Counted from the stretch's first letter, positions 55,150 through 64,000 are shown. The stretch: DNA of 64,000 nt from Roseiconus lacunae (GCF_008312935.1 NZ_VSZO01000007.1:310001-374000), one strand, 5' to 3'. Numbers and translations: made by a program. The notes: a model not told the origin generated them from the letters alone.

Positions 55150-55173
55150 AGGGACCTTCGGGTCCCTTTTTTT
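55150..55173 (+). terminator. intrinsic terminator with TTCG tetraloop
   Basis: AGGGACC (55150-55156), loop TTCG, GGTCCCT (55161-55167) and a T-run to 55173. Perfect 7-bp stem capped by a stable tetraloop. It lies 360 nt after the YTV gene and about 110 nt before the sulfatase start, so it may end the YTV transcript or an unrecognised small RNA. Confidence 0.85.
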
Positions 55174-55280
55174 GTACTTAGGCGCCGTTCATCGTATTGA
55201 TCATCGTGATCTGATAAACTGCGATAACTCGTTTTCCCACCTTTGGTCTCTTCCCGACAAAAGCTTCCCGCGACACCTCG

Positions 55281-56765
55281 ATGACCATGACAGTTCTTCC
55301 CCGGCACAGCAGCCTAGTGCCCGTGTTTGTAAAGTCCCTGACTGCGATCCTACTAGTCTTTCTCACGGCCGTGGCCGCGCGTCCGATCCACGCTCAAGAG
55401 CGTCCCAATATCGTCTTCATTTTTGCCGATGACCAGTGTTTTGACACCATCGCGGCACTCGGTAACCAAGAAATCGAAACCCCCAATCTCGATCGACTTG
55501 CCAAACGCGGTACCGTCTTTTCACATGCTTACAACATGGGGTCCTGGAGTGGCGCCGTCTGCGTTGCCAGCCGGATGATGTTGAATTCCGGGCGATTTCT
55601 CTGGGAAGCAGAGGCTTGCTACCAAGATGCCGAGCAAGAACGCCAAGCCGGGCGATGGTGGGGCGAACATATGAAGAAGGCTGGCTATCGGACGTACATG
55701 ACTGGCAAATGGCACTGTCGAGCAAACGCGGAAAAGTCATTCGATGTGGTCAGGGATGTTCGGGGCGGAATGCCAAAGCAAACCCCCAAGGGCTACAACC
55801 GCCCGTTGATCGATGAGTCGACCGGAGAAACAGTTGATCCTTGGTCGCCCAGCGATCCGCAGTTCGGTGGATTCTGGCAAGGCGGCACGCACTGGAGTGA
55901 AGTCGTGGCCAATCACTCCGAGGCGTTTATGAACGAAGCAAGCCAGATCGATCAACCGTTCTTCATGTACCTTGCATTCAACGCCCCTCACGATCCGCGA
56001 CAATCGCCCGCTGAATACGTCGCGAAGTACCCCATCGAAAACGTAAAACTGCCGGAGAATTTTCAACCGCTATATCCTTATGCCGAAGAGATGGCTGCCG
56101 GACGAAAATTGCGAGACGAAAAACTTGCCCCGTTTCCACGCACGCCACTGTCCGTGAAAACACATCGCCAAGAATACTACGCGATCATTACGCATATGGA
56201 CGCAATGATCGGCCGCATCCTGGATTCTCTCGAGCAGACGGGAAAACAAGACAATACCTGGATCTTCTTCTCTGCCGACCACGGATTGGCGTGCGGTCAG
56301 CACGGGTTGATGGGCAAGCAGAACCTGTACGATCACAGCGTTCGTGTTCCATTGATCGTGATCGGCCCTGACGTTGCCGCCGGCGAGCAAATTTCCGAAC
56401 CGGTGTACTTGCAAGACATCATGCCGACATCACTGGAACTCGCGAACATCAATAAGCCGTCACACGTTCAATTCAATAGTCTTCTACCGCTTCTTGACGG
56501 TGGTGAAAGTCCCTACGAATCGATCTATGGGGCGTACCTTGATCGTCAGCGCAGCATTCGTACCGGTCAGCACAAACTAATTGTCTATCCGACCGCAAAA
56601 GTCATCCGATTGTATGACATTCAGTCGGATCCTTTGGAAATGCGAGACCTTGCCAAACAATCCGAACATGCCGCGACAGTGCGAGAATTGTTTACGAAGC
56701 TCGTCGCCCTGCAAACTGAGTTGCATGACAGTTTGGATTTAGGAGATTTTGATCAGTACCAATAG
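55281..56765 (+). CDS. exported sulfatase, Cys-type with CxAxR motif
   Basis: 494 residues. Signal peptide VFVKSLTAILLVFLTAVAAR; mature part begins RPNIVFIFADDQ, with the metal-binding Asp pair at 50-51. The maturation motif is Cys94-V-A-S-Arg98, that is C-x-A-x-R rather than the usual C-x-P-x-R. Cys94 would be oxidised to formylglycine; the Ala variant is known from substrates of the radical-SAM enzyme anSME. Further motifs are TGKWHCR, SADHGLACGQHGLMGKQNLYD and APHDPRQ. Planctomycetes carry many sulfatases for algal sulfated polysaccharides. Periplasmic; its own substrate is not inferable. Close to choline-sulfatase-like S1 enzymes in layout. Confidence 0.93.
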   Translation: MTMTVLPRHSSLVPVFVKSLTAILLVFLTAVAARPIHAQERPNIVFIFADDQCFDTIAALGNQEIETPNLDRLAKRGTVFSHAYNMGSWSGAVCVASRMMLNSGRFLWEAEACYQDAEQERQAGRWWGEHMKKAGYRTYMTGKWHCRANAEKSFDVVRDVRGGMPKQTPKGYNRPLIDESTGETVDPWSPSDPQFGGFWQGGTHWSEVVANHSEAFMNEASQIDQPFFMYLAFNAPHDPRQSPAEYVAKYPIENVKLPENFQPLYPYAEEMAAGRKLRDEKLAPFPRTPLSVKTHRQEYYAIITHMDAMIGRILDSLEQTGKQDNTWIFFSADHGLACGQHGLMGKQNLYDHSVRVPLIVIGPDVAAGEQISEPVYLQDIMPTSLELANINKPSHVQFNSLLPLLDGGESPYESIYGAYLDRQRSIRTGQHKLIVYPTAKVIRLYDIQSDPLEMRDLAKQSEHAATVRELFTKLVALQTELHDSLDLGDFDQYQ

Positions 56766-56867
56766 TGCGATCACCAACGCAAACCAGCTCAAACGCGGTT
56801 CGATCTAGTTCCGGAAAACGTTGATGATTGATTTTACATACCAACCTATCGCTCAAGACCAAACGTC

Positions 56868-57320
56868 ATGCCGTTAAACGCAAACGATCTTGACCCGAAT
56901 AGCCACGAGTGGATGCTCGGTCAAATCAAACTTGAAGACGGAAACTTGTTCGTTCGACTTAATCGATCGGCCGAACAACTGGCAGGAACGCCGGAACTTG
57001 GAATCAAGCTTGGATTTGCAATCCCTTTTAATCGACCACCACAAGGGGGAGTTCCTAACGCCGACGAAAACCAAGCGATCGCTCCGCTTGAAGACGAAAT
57101 TATCGAAACGGTTCTCGAACAAGCGACCGGAATTCACGTGTTGACGTTGACCGCACCGAACGTAAAGGAGCTGGTTTTTTATATTGCCGAAGTTGCCGAT
57201 ATCCAGTCGATGCACGAACGGCTGCGCGCCAGCTCAAAGACGCACGACGTCCAATGCATGGCCGTGCGCGATGCGAACTGGGAATCCTTCCGAGAATTTT
57301 TGCCACCCACAGATGGCTAA
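56868..57320 (+). CDS. DUF695-type hypothetical protein
   Basis: 150 residues, no signal peptide. IKLGFAIPFNRPPQGGVPNAD is followed by HVLTLTAPNVKELVFYIAEV and HDVQCMAVRDANWESFREFL, a layout like DUF695 proteins, which are of unknown function. It sits alone between the sulfatase and the DUF1553 gene. Confidence 0.65.
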   Translation: MPLNANDLDPNSHEWMLGQIKLEDGNLFVRLNRSAEQLAGTPELGIKLGFAIPFNRPPQGGVPNADENQAIAPLEDEIIETVLEQATGIHVLTLTAPNVKELVFYIAEVADIQSMHERLRASSKTHDVQCMAVRDANWESFREFLPPTDG

Positions 57321-57561
57321 AGTCTGTCTAGTTCTCCGATTGGAGCACGTGACCAATCGCTTGGAATCACCCCATCAGTCGACGGTCATTTGCGCCGGTG
57401 ATGACACCTTAATCCGCGGCTCACGACCAACCAGCGAATCCTCATTCCAAGCCGCGAAACGTACTTTGCCGGGTCCCTGAAAAGGTTTCCTTCCGCGAGT
57501 TTGCCGATTGAGATAGAATGAGGTTAGACACGATTGTCTTTCTGGGAAAAGCAACGACTGC

Positions 57562-57605
57562 GCCCGGAAGCAAATTTGGCCCGATGAGCGCTCCGGGCTT
57601 TATTT
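57562..57605 (+). terminator. terminator-like stem
   Basis: GCCCGGA (57562-57568) pairs with TCCGGGC (57592-57598) across a long 23-nt loop and is followed by TTTATTT. It could end the DUF695 transcript or attenuate the DUF1553 operon. Confidence 0.4.
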
Positions 57606-57775
57606 CCTGATCACCGGCTGCTGCCCTTGCGGGTGTGGTCGCGTCAAGAAATGATTTGCCGTCGTGCCCCCCCACAGCGATGCTGCCCACTCATTGGAGT
57701 GGCACCTGCTATGGCTTGACTGCCTTAGTGGGTGGTGAAACTTCACCAGCACTGCTCCCACCTCAAACGATTCTG

Positions 57776-57783
57776 AAGGAGAT
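57776..57783 (+). promoter_or_regulatory. Shine-Dalgarno site supporting a GTG start
   Basis: AAGGAGAT lies about 11 nt before the GTG at 57793. Strong sites are rare in this window, so it favours GTG over the ATG at 57826. Confidence 0.55.
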
Positions 57784-57792
57784 ACGGCGACC

Positions 57793-60705
57793 GTGTTTTC
57801 TCCACCGGAACCTCTAAGCTTCACTATGCACACCGACCGCGTCCCCATTCGACGACGAACCTATCACTCGGCATTTTTGGCGGTAGGCATTTTTTCGCTG
57901 CTGCTATCCGTCGAGACATTGGCAACGGAAGCAAACGCTGCCGAAGACCGAAAAGAAGCTTTCTTCGAATCAAAAATTCGCCCACTTCTTGTCGAACATT
58001 GTGTCGATTGTCATGGGCCCGACGATCAGTCAGGCGAGTTGCGTCTTGACCGTAAGGTTCACTTTCAACGCGGCGGAGGCTCGGGGGCGTTGATCAACTC
58101 CGGCAATGCCGATGCCAGTCGACTGGTCAAAGCGATTGGTTACCAAGACAACAGTCTGCAAATGCCGCCAGACTATAAACTCGCCGAAGATGAAATCGAG
58201 TTGTTTCGGAAATGGGTCCGTGAAGGAGCCCATTGGCCGGACGAAGAGGCAAGCGATGCGGACGAAACCGAGACGATGTCGTTCGCCGACCAGATCATCG
58301 CCCAACGCGAATCGCATTGGGCGTTTCAACCGATCTCAATGCCTCAGCTACCGGAATTCGAGGGAGCGGAAGGATTAACACCGATCGATCGTTTTGTGCG
58401 AGACCGTCTCCGCAATGCTGACCTATCGCCAAACCCTAAGGCGGACCGCGAAACCTTAATTCGCCGTGCTTATTTTACATTGATCGGATTACCACCGACC
58501 TACGAAGAAATCCAAGCATTTGTAAATGATGACGCCGCCGATGCGTTCGAAAAGCTTGTTGATCGACTGTTGGATAATCCGCATTACGGTGAGCGGTGGG
58601 CTCGGCATTGGCTTGACATCGCTCGCTATGGTGACACGAAAGGCTACCTTGCCGGTAATCAGGAGACGCGTTATCCGTTCGCGTTTACGTTCCGTGACTA
58701 CGTCATTGACGCCTTTAATAGCGACAAACCGTACGACCAATTCATCATTGAGCAAATCGCAGCGGATCGATTGAATCTCGAGGGCGATGATCGTCAATCA
58801 CTCGCGGCGATGGGCTTTCTGACCGTTGGAAGGCGTTTTATGAACCGGCGTCATGACATCATCGATGACCAAATCGACGTGGTCACAAGAGGCTTCCTCG
58901 GACTCAGTGTGTCTTGCGCCCGATGTCATGACCACAAATACGATCCGATTCCAACGGCCGACTACTATTCGCTCTACGGTGTCTTCAATAGTTCCGAAGA
59001 GCCAGGAGAACTGCCTCTTCTCGGAGAGCCAAAGTCGACGCCCCAGTACGAGGAGTTTTTGAAAGCCCAAGCGGAAAAACAAAAGGAAGTCGATGTCTGG
59101 GTCGAGGAACGACGTGTCGCGACCGAGGATGAGCTACGCAGTCGTATCGCTGACTACTTGGTGTACTTTGCCGAAGAAGCTACCCAGGGAAAAAACGCAA
59201 AGCAAAAGTACCAAGGCAAACGTGGTCCACTACGACGCGCGGCTGTTCGTCGATGGCAAAAGTTTCTGACAACCCCCAACGAATCCTCGGGACCGGTTTG
59301 GGATCTGCTTCGCGCGATGGCCGCGATTCCTGCTGACCAATTTGCAGAGCAATTGCAATCACTTTCTCAAGTCGACGCAGATGCGAAACAATCGCCTGCG
59401 CTGAAGCGTTTGCTCGGTCAGCTAAGTTCCTCTCAACCCCAAACATTGGTCGAAGCGGCCCAATCGATCGGTGATCAGTTTGAAGCTGTCTACCAGCAGT
59501 GGAAAGACGCGAAGAAGGCCGACGAAAATCTTCAGCAACTTGAGGAACCGGGAGACGAAGCGCTTCGCCAAATCCTCTGGTCGGCGACCACGCCGACCAC
59601 ACTGAATCGCGATCAAATGATCAGTCATTTGGATCAAAGTGAACGCAACCGATACAACCAATTAAAAAACCAGGTTAACGGAGTCGAAGTCACTCATCCC
59701 GGCGCTCCGTCGCGTGGCATGGTGATGGTCGATAAAGCGAAGGCAATCGAACCGGTGATCTTTCGACGTGGAGTACCTGGAAATCGCGGTGACCGTGTGC
59801 CTCGGAGATTTCTTCAAGTACTAGAAGATGTCGATGGGGGGAAGCCATTCAACGACGGCAGCGGACGTCTGGAACTGGCGCACGCGATCGCCAATCCCGA
59901 TAATCCCTTGACCGCTAGGGTCATCGTCAACCGACTCTGGCAACACCACTTTGGCGACGGTCTCGTTCGAACTTCGAGTGACTTTGGGACCCGAGGTGAT
60001 CCGCCGACACACCCTCAACTCCTCGACTATTTAGCCGCGGACTTTATGAATGGCGGATGGTCGATAAAGCAGATGCAGCGACGCATCATGCTGACGGAAA
60101 CGTGGCAACAATCGAGTGACCTACGTGAGCACGCGGCAACGGTCGATCCTGAGAATCGACTCCTTTGGCACATGCCGCGTAAGCGACTAGAATTCGAAGC
60201 GCTTCGAGATCGACTGTTAGTTGCCGCGGGCCGCTTAGATGATCGCATTGGCGGACGCTCGGTAATGATCCACGAAGACGCAACCCGACGTGGCCTCTAT
60301 GCCTACATCGACCGCGAAGATCTCCCCGGATTACTCGCCAACTTTGACGTGCCAAGCCCGGACGCAAGTCGGGCCCAACGAACGAAGACCACGGTCCCAC
60401 AACAATCGTTGTACTTGATGAATTCTCAGTTCGTGATCGGTCAAGCCAAGGCTCTGGCGAAACGCTCTGCCGAGTCAATTTTAGAGAATAGCGGCGATGA
60501 AACCACCGAACGAATTCGACGAATGTACCGTCACGCACTTGCTCGTGATCCGAACGACAACGAACTGAAACGTGCGGCGGACTTTGTCACATCAACTCCC
60601 ACCGTCGCTGACGATCATCAAGAACCGGCGTCAACGCCCCTCAATACCTGGGAACAGCTTGCACAGGTTTTGTTGCTATCCAATGAATTCGCATTCGTCG
60701 ATTAG
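57793..60705 (+). CDS. PSCyt1 / DUF1549 / DUF1553 cytochrome protein
   Basis: 970 residues. A signal-type hydrophobic segment (AFLAVGIFSLLLSVETLAT, about 28-48) is followed by the planctomycete cytochrome motif CVDCHGPDDQSGELRLD (about 77-93). The DUF1549 domain comes next (about 200-400), with ERWARHWLDIARYGDTKGY and a second CxxCH, CARCHDHKYDPI. A helical linker (about 420-620) and the DUF1553 domain complete it (ANPDNPLTARVIVNRLWQHH, FGTRGDPPTHPQLLDYLA, QSLYLMNSQFV). Such proteins are paired with DUF1501 proteins in planctomycetes and are thought to act in periplasmic oxidation or polysaccharide breakdown. The DUF1501 gene follows at 82 nt. Confidence 0.95.
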   Translation: MFSPPEPLSFTMHTDRVPIRRRTYHSAFLAVGIFSLLLSVETLATEANAAEDRKEAFFESKIRPLLVEHCVDCHGPDDQSGELRLDRKVHFQRGGGSGALINSGNADASRLVKAIGYQDNSLQMPPDYKLAEDEIELFRKWVREGAHWPDEEASDADETETMSFADQIIAQRESHWAFQPISMPQLPEFEGAEGLTPIDRFVRDRLRNADLSPNPKADRETLIRRAYFTLIGLPPTYEEIQAFVNDDAADAFEKLVDRLLDNPHYGERWARHWLDIARYGDTKGYLAGNQETRYPFAFTFRDYVIDAFNSDKPYDQFIIEQIAADRLNLEGDDRQSLAAMGFLTVGRRFMNRRHDIIDDQIDVVTRGFLGLSVSCARCHDHKYDPIPTADYYSLYGVFNSSEEPGELPLLGEPKSTPQYEEFLKAQAEKQKEVDVWVEERRVATEDELRSRIADYLVYFAEEATQGKNAKQKYQGKRGPLRRAAVRRWQKFLTTPNESSGPVWDLLRAMAAIPADQFAEQLQSLSQVDADAKQSPALKRLLGQLSSSQPQTLVEAAQSIGDQFEAVYQQWKDAKKADENLQQLEEPGDEALRQILWSATTPTTLNRDQMISHLDQSERNRYNQLKNQVNGVEVTHPGAPSRGMVMVDKAKAIEPVIFRRGVPGNRGDRVPRRFLQVLEDVDGGKPFNDGSGRLELAHAIANPDNPLTARVIVNRLWQHHFGDGLVRTSSDFGTRGDPPTHPQLLDYLAADFMNGGWSIKQMQRRIMLTETWQQSSDLREHAATVDPENRLLWHMPRKRLEFEALRDRLLVAAGRLDDRIGGRSVMIHEDATRRGLYAYIDREDLPGLLANFDVPSPDASRAQRTKTTVPQQSLYLMNSQFVIGQAKALAKRSAESILENSGDETTERIRRMYRHALARDPNDNELKRAADFVTSTPTVADDHQEPASTPLNTWEQLAQVLLLSNEFAFVD

Positions 60706-60787
60706 AACATTTGATCGACCGACCGCGGGCGCCAGCTCTCGGTCCACTCACCGAACGATATTGACTATCACAAATTTGATCTGAACC

Positions 60788-62236
60788 ATGCTGAATCAAC
60801 TCGCACATCTCAATTCGCCGCCGGCGACTCGTCGCGAATTTCTAAAACGCAGTGGAATCGGCCTCGGATCACTCGGCCTCGCTGGCGTCATGTCGGATGA
60901 CACGTCGAGCAATCTATATGCGTCGAGCGGCCTGAACCCGATGGCCCCGAAACAACCACAGTTTCCGGGCAAAGCGAAGGCGGTCATCCACCTTTTTCTC
61001 AACGGCGGACCGTCGCAAGTCGACACCTTTGACCCCAAACCCGCCCTGGAAAAGTTCCACGGCAAGTCGATCCCGCTTAACCTAAGGACAGAACGCGAAA
61101 CAGGCGCGGCATACCGATCACCGTTTCAATTCAAACGTTACGGTGAGAGTGGCATCGAAGTCAGCGAGCTATTCTCGCATGTGGGCGAAAGCATTGATGA
61201 CGTCTGTGTGATTCGTTCGATGCACGCGGACGTTCCTAACCATGAACCTTCGCTGATGTTAATGAATTGTGGCCATGCTCAATTCGTACGACCTTCGGTC
61301 GGATCCTGGGTCACCTATGGACTAGGCAGCGAGAACCAGAACCTGCCGGGCTTTATCGCGATGTGCCCCAATGGTTATCCGATCAAAGGCGCCGAAAATT
61401 GGCAAGCCGGTTTCTTACCAGGGGCATACCAAGGGACCTACATCAACAGTAAGCACAAAGACATTGAACGTTTGATTTCTAACATTCGCAATGCGGCTGG
61501 GCTCGATCGAAACCAACAACGGCGTCAGTTGGATTTGCTGCAGCAGATGAATGAACAGCATCAAGAACAGCGGCAGCATGACGCGGAACTTGAGTCGCGA
61601 GTCCAGAGCTTTGAACTTGCCTACCGAATGCAAATGGAAGCGACCGACGCATTCGACATCAGCAAAGAACCCAAACATGTGCGAGAAATGTATGGTGATT
61701 CTGTACAAGCCCGGCAAATTCTCATCGCTCGCAGACTCGTCGAAAGAGGAGTGCGTTATATCCAGCTTTGGCACGGCGCGGGGCAACCTTGGGATAGCCA
61801 TGACAAGATCGAGGAAAATCACCGGCGTCTGGCCGGCGAATGCTCACAGGCGATCGGCGCGTTACTGAAAGATTTAAAGCAGCGTTCGATGCTCGACGAA
61901 ACCCTTGTGATCTGGGGAGGCGAATTCGGTCGCACACCAACGGTTGAATTACCGAAACCCGGTGCGAATGCCGGGACGAACAGCGGTCGAGATCATAACC
62001 ACTACGGATTTACAATGTGGTTGGCCGGAGGTGGAGTCAAAGGAGGCCATGTTCACGGTGCGACCGACGAATTCGGTTTTCAGGCCATCGAAAATCGCGT
62101 TCACGTGCACGATCTGCAAGCGACAGTTTTGCACTTGCTGGGATTCGATCACGAACGTTTAACGTATCGTTACGCCGGACGCGATTTTCGCCTGACCGAT
62201 GTCCATGGAAACGTAGTCCATGACATCGTCGCATGA
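60788..62236 (+). CDS. DUF1501 protein, Tat-exported
   Basis: 482 residues. Twin-arginine signal TRREFLKRSGIGLGSLGLAG, then the DUF1501 domain: KAVIHLFLNGGPSQVDTFDP, VCVIRSMHADVPNHEPSLML, RLVERGVRYIQLWHGAGQPW, VIWGGEFGRTPTVELPKPG and GRDHNHYGFTMWLAGGGVKG. The fold is sulfatase/alkaline-phosphatase-like, but the conserved formylglycine motif is absent, so the reaction is unknown. Probably co-transcribed with the DUF1553 gene 82 nt upstream. Confidence 0.95.
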   Translation: MLNQLAHLNSPPATRREFLKRSGIGLGSLGLAGVMSDDTSSNLYASSGLNPMAPKQPQFPGKAKAVIHLFLNGGPSQVDTFDPKPALEKFHGKSIPLNLRTERETGAAYRSPFQFKRYGESGIEVSELFSHVGESIDDVCVIRSMHADVPNHEPSLMLMNCGHAQFVRPSVGSWVTYGLGSENQNLPGFIAMCPNGYPIKGAENWQAGFLPGAYQGTYINSKHKDIERLISNIRNAAGLDRNQQRRQLDLLQQMNEQHQEQRQHDAELESRVQSFELAYRMQMEATDAFDISKEPKHVREMYGDSVQARQILIARRLVERGVRYIQLWHGAGQPWDSHDKIEENHRRLAGECSQAIGALLKDLKQRSMLDETLVIWGGEFGRTPTVELPKPGANAGTNSGRDHNHYGFTMWLAGGGVKGGHVHGATDEFGFQAIENRVHVHDLQATVLHLLGFDHERLTYRYAGRDFRLTDVHGNVVHDIVA

Positions 62237-62565
62237 TGCACGTCCTTTGCTTCGTTTGAAAACATAACAACAAGGCTTGATTCAACGGACGCTAGCATCC
62301 GTTTTTGCAGCGAAACTGTGGTTAACGCCGATCGGCTAATCCAAGTTTCAACAAGTTGATGGAACCTCAAGTCATCTCTTTAAAGGACCTAGGATCGCTA
62401 CAACCGGATGTTTGCTCGATTAATCTTCACAATCCTCGATCAATAAAGTTTCGATTAGAAAAAAACGCAGGATCGACCTCCTAGGTTTTGGTCGAGAGAT
62501 CTCGCGAAGTGAGATCACCGCTTCTGATCCATCCGTGCATATCGTTGGCCGTCAACGTCCCGGTC
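62237..62565. other. 329-nt gene-free stretch
   Basis: Contains repeat copy D, in reverse orientation, and nothing else that I can support. Should hold the promoter of the NYN/PIN-like gene. Confidence 0.4.
62283..62351 (-). repeat. dispersed intergenic repeat, copy D (short)
   Basis: Reverse-strand blocks GGATTAGCCGATCGGCGTT, CCACAGTTTCGCTGCAA and GCTAGCGTCCGTTGA. Shorter and more diverged than the other copies. Confidence 0.55.
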
Positions 62566-63192
62566 ATGACTTCGAAACACATCGTTCTGATCGATTTCGA
62601 GAACGTCACTCCCACAAGTCTCGACGGACTGAAAGAAGTACCACTATTGGTTCTGGTTTTTGTCGGCGCCAAACAGACAAAAATACCGTTCGAGCTGGCG
62701 TTCGCATTGCAAGGGATGGGACACGCCGGCCGCTACGTTAAGATTTCCGGCAGTAGCAAAGACGCACTTGACTTTCACATCGCGTTCTACATCGGCGAAC
62801 TTTCGGTTGCACATCCCAACGCGCGATTCTTCATCGTTTCAAAAGACGGTGGTTTCGATCCTCTGATCGAACACTTGGCAGAGCGTAAGATAGACGTCCG
62901 ACGCGTTGTAGACCTAAAACACATCGGCAAGCCAACGCCGTTGGCCGAAGACATTGACGATGAGGCGTTGGTGCAAGCTTTAGTTGAACGGCTTCAATGT
63001 AGTGTCAAATCCAGACCGAGGACAATCGCGACGCTCTCAAACTGGGTTCGCTCGACCATCCGAACGTTAAGCGTCAGCGACACTGCTCGACTGCTCCGGC
63101 GATTGAAGACGGAAGGCTATATCCGGGTTAACGAGAACAACATTGTCTACCAGCTTCCTTCGGCGGACGATAATTCCGACGCGCCTTTTTAG
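62566..63192 (+). CDS. NYN/PIN-like nuclease-fold protein with C-terminal winged helix
   Basis: 208 residues from MTSKHIVLIDFENVTP; a longer start at 62488 adds an Arg/Ser-rich stretch. The N-terminal domain has the PIN/NYN acidic residues: Asp in VLIDFEN, then KDALDFHIAFYIGEL and FFIVSKDGGFDPLIEHL. From about 145 a small helical domain (RTIATLSNWVRSTIRTL, TARLLRRLKTEGYIRVNEN) looks like a winged helix. Such proteins usually cut RNA or bind it; the target is unknown. No antitoxin gene is adjacent, so a toxin role is not supported. Cytoplasmic. Confidence 0.75.
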   Translation: MTSKHIVLIDFENVTPTSLDGLKEVPLLVLVFVGAKQTKIPFELAFALQGMGHAGRYVKISGSSKDALDFHIAFYIGELSVAHPNARFFIVSKDGGFDPLIEHLAERKIDVRRVVDLKHIGKPTPLAEDIDDEALVQALVERLQCSVKSRPRTIATLSNWVRSTIRTLSVSDTARLLRRLKTEGYIRVNENNIVYQLPSADDNSDAPF

Positions 63193-63352
63193 TAGCTCCC
63201 CCATCCATAGCCCGAATGCATTCGCGGCGGACATGTTTCGCCTATCGCTGCCCACACCGCCGCCGGACGATGTCAAGCAATCGGCTTCGGAGTCGATTCA
63301 CCGTGATTCTCTGTTTTGAACGGAGCAGTCTACGTTCTCTGGGAACAACGAT

Positions 63353-63999
63353 TCAGTTTCGACGAGTAACATCGTCACTTAGCATGGCACGCTCCCGGTC
63401 AACATATTCGGGAAGAGTATCACGCAGAATCTCGGCAATTTCTCGTCGAAGATGACTCGACAGATGATCGTATTCGTCGGAACGGTTTCTTCCATTCAAG
63501 ATCGCGGCTAATTTCGTCAAAACTTGGTGCCGGGCCACGTCTGGTATTCCAGCGAATGCATCCGAGTGAATGAGGTAGCTACACGGATACTTTAACAATC
63601 GAGTGCTCAGATCCAGTTCGCGAAGCGTTCGCCCCTGAGAATCTCGTTTGCCTCGCGATTGAAATTCTGTCGAAAAACTCGTGGGGCCCGACACCGGATC
63701 AGTCAATCGAAATTCCTCGCAGAACAGCAAGTAGTAAAGCAAGTCATCCGTGACCGCATCGATGCGTCGCTTCGCGCTATCACTGACAAACCCTTCCGGA
63801 CGCTCGAGCAATTCGTTCATTTGAAACGATTGATGGAGTGCTAGACGAGTTTCGTAGTTTGCCGCCGCGATCGCATTGTGCATCTGAGTCTGATGCTCCA
63901 ATACCATCAGCGCCACGATGTCACTGTGCGGTGTCAGATAAACATCGGTCCGGAAGTGATCCGACAGATCGAGCACACCAGCACCTGCGTCGCGATCAA
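63353..63999 (-). CDS. C-terminal part of a hypothetical planctomycete protein (truncated by window edge)
   Basis: The frame is open to the right edge, so only the C-terminal 215 or so residues are seen. LTPHSDIVALMVLEHQTQMH, NAIAAANYETRLALHQSFQM and YLLFCEEFRLTDPVSGPTSF suggest a family with paired His residues (HSD, LEHQTQMHN) that may bind metal. I do not recognise it firmly. It is the last visible minus-strand gene, convergent with the NYN/PIN-like gene. Confidence 0.6.
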   Translation of the reverse strand, partial: DRDAGAGVLDLSDHFRTDVYLTPHSDIVALMVLEHQTQMHNAIAAANYETRLALHQSFQMNELLERPEGFVSDSAKRRIDAVTDDLLYYLLFCEEFRLTDPVSGPTSFSTEFQSRGKRDSQGRTLRELDLSTRLLKYPCSYLIHSDAFAGIPDVARHQVLTKLAAILNGRNRSDEYDHLSSHLRREIAEILRDTLPEYVDRERAMLSDDVTRRN

Positions 64000-64000
64000 A

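Larger units (their letters stand above)
57321..57792. other. 472-nt gene-free stretch
   Basis: Holds one terminator-like stem (57562-57605) and the ribosome-binding site of the DUF1553 gene. No repeat copy and no convincing coding frame. Confidence 0.4.

Noticed and set aside
62566-63192. Toxin-antitoxin module
   Set aside because: The PIN/NYN-like gene has no small antitoxin gene beside it, and its own C-terminal winged helix differs from VapC.

Overview
The window looks like chromosomal DNA of a marine planctomycete of the Pirellulaceae (Rhodopirellula and relatives). Lineage markers are two DUF1559 prepilin-like proteins, a DUF1549/DUF1553 cytochrome with its DUF1501 partner, a PVC-type heme-binding protein, a Cys-type sulfatase, a YTV-repeat envelope protein, ECF sigma factors paired with FecR or von Willebrand proteins, and weak or absent Shine-Dalgarno sites. 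This assignment is inference from gene content only. No phage, integrase, transposase, rRNA or CRISPR array was seen.

Layout. 1-9.5 kb: end of a PVC heme protein, two DUF1559 genes with small lipoproteins, a Tat-exported FAD oxidoreductase overlapping a membrane protein with a flavinylation motif (DVVSGAT), and an ECF sigma/FecR pair. 10.2-21.5 kb: an ECF sigma factor, an overlapping 1130-residue von Willebrand protein with an anti-sigma-like N-terminus, and a 2369-residue membrane and exported protein. 21.8-25.6 kb: PQQ-type propeller, fumarase C and a small exported protein. 25.9-31.5 kb, minus strand: a redox cluster with a NirB-like oxidoreductase fused to a diheme membrane domain, an 11-heme cytochrome, a Tll0287-like heme lipoprotein, a globin and a monoheme lipoprotein. 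31.9-42.7 kb: Sel1-repeat protein, DUF421 protein, tRNA-Ser(UGA), hpt overlapping two glycosyltransferases, a GT2 enzyme and unknowns. 43.2-53.1 kb: a co-directional block of site-2 protease, YqiJ/NfeD-like protein, flotillin and a 1752-residue AAA+ ATPase, closed by a clear intrinsic terminator. 53.1-64 kb: YTV-repeat protein, sulfatase, DUF695 protein, DUF1553/DUF1501 pair, a NYN/PIN-like protein and the end of an unknown gene.

Three non-coding signals stand out. A roughly 100-130 nt imperfect repeat occurs at least six times between genes; two copies begin at a stop codon and one encodes the C-terminus of the Sel1 protein. Both DUF1559 genes carry the same TAACACGGGG...CCCC hairpin at nearly the same distance from the start codon. 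A 20-nt motif next to stem-loops follows two genes 47 kb apart. The best candidates for undescribed biology are the protease/YqiJ/flotillin/AAA+ block, the multiheme-diheme-globin cluster and the sigma/von Willebrand/giant-protein operon.
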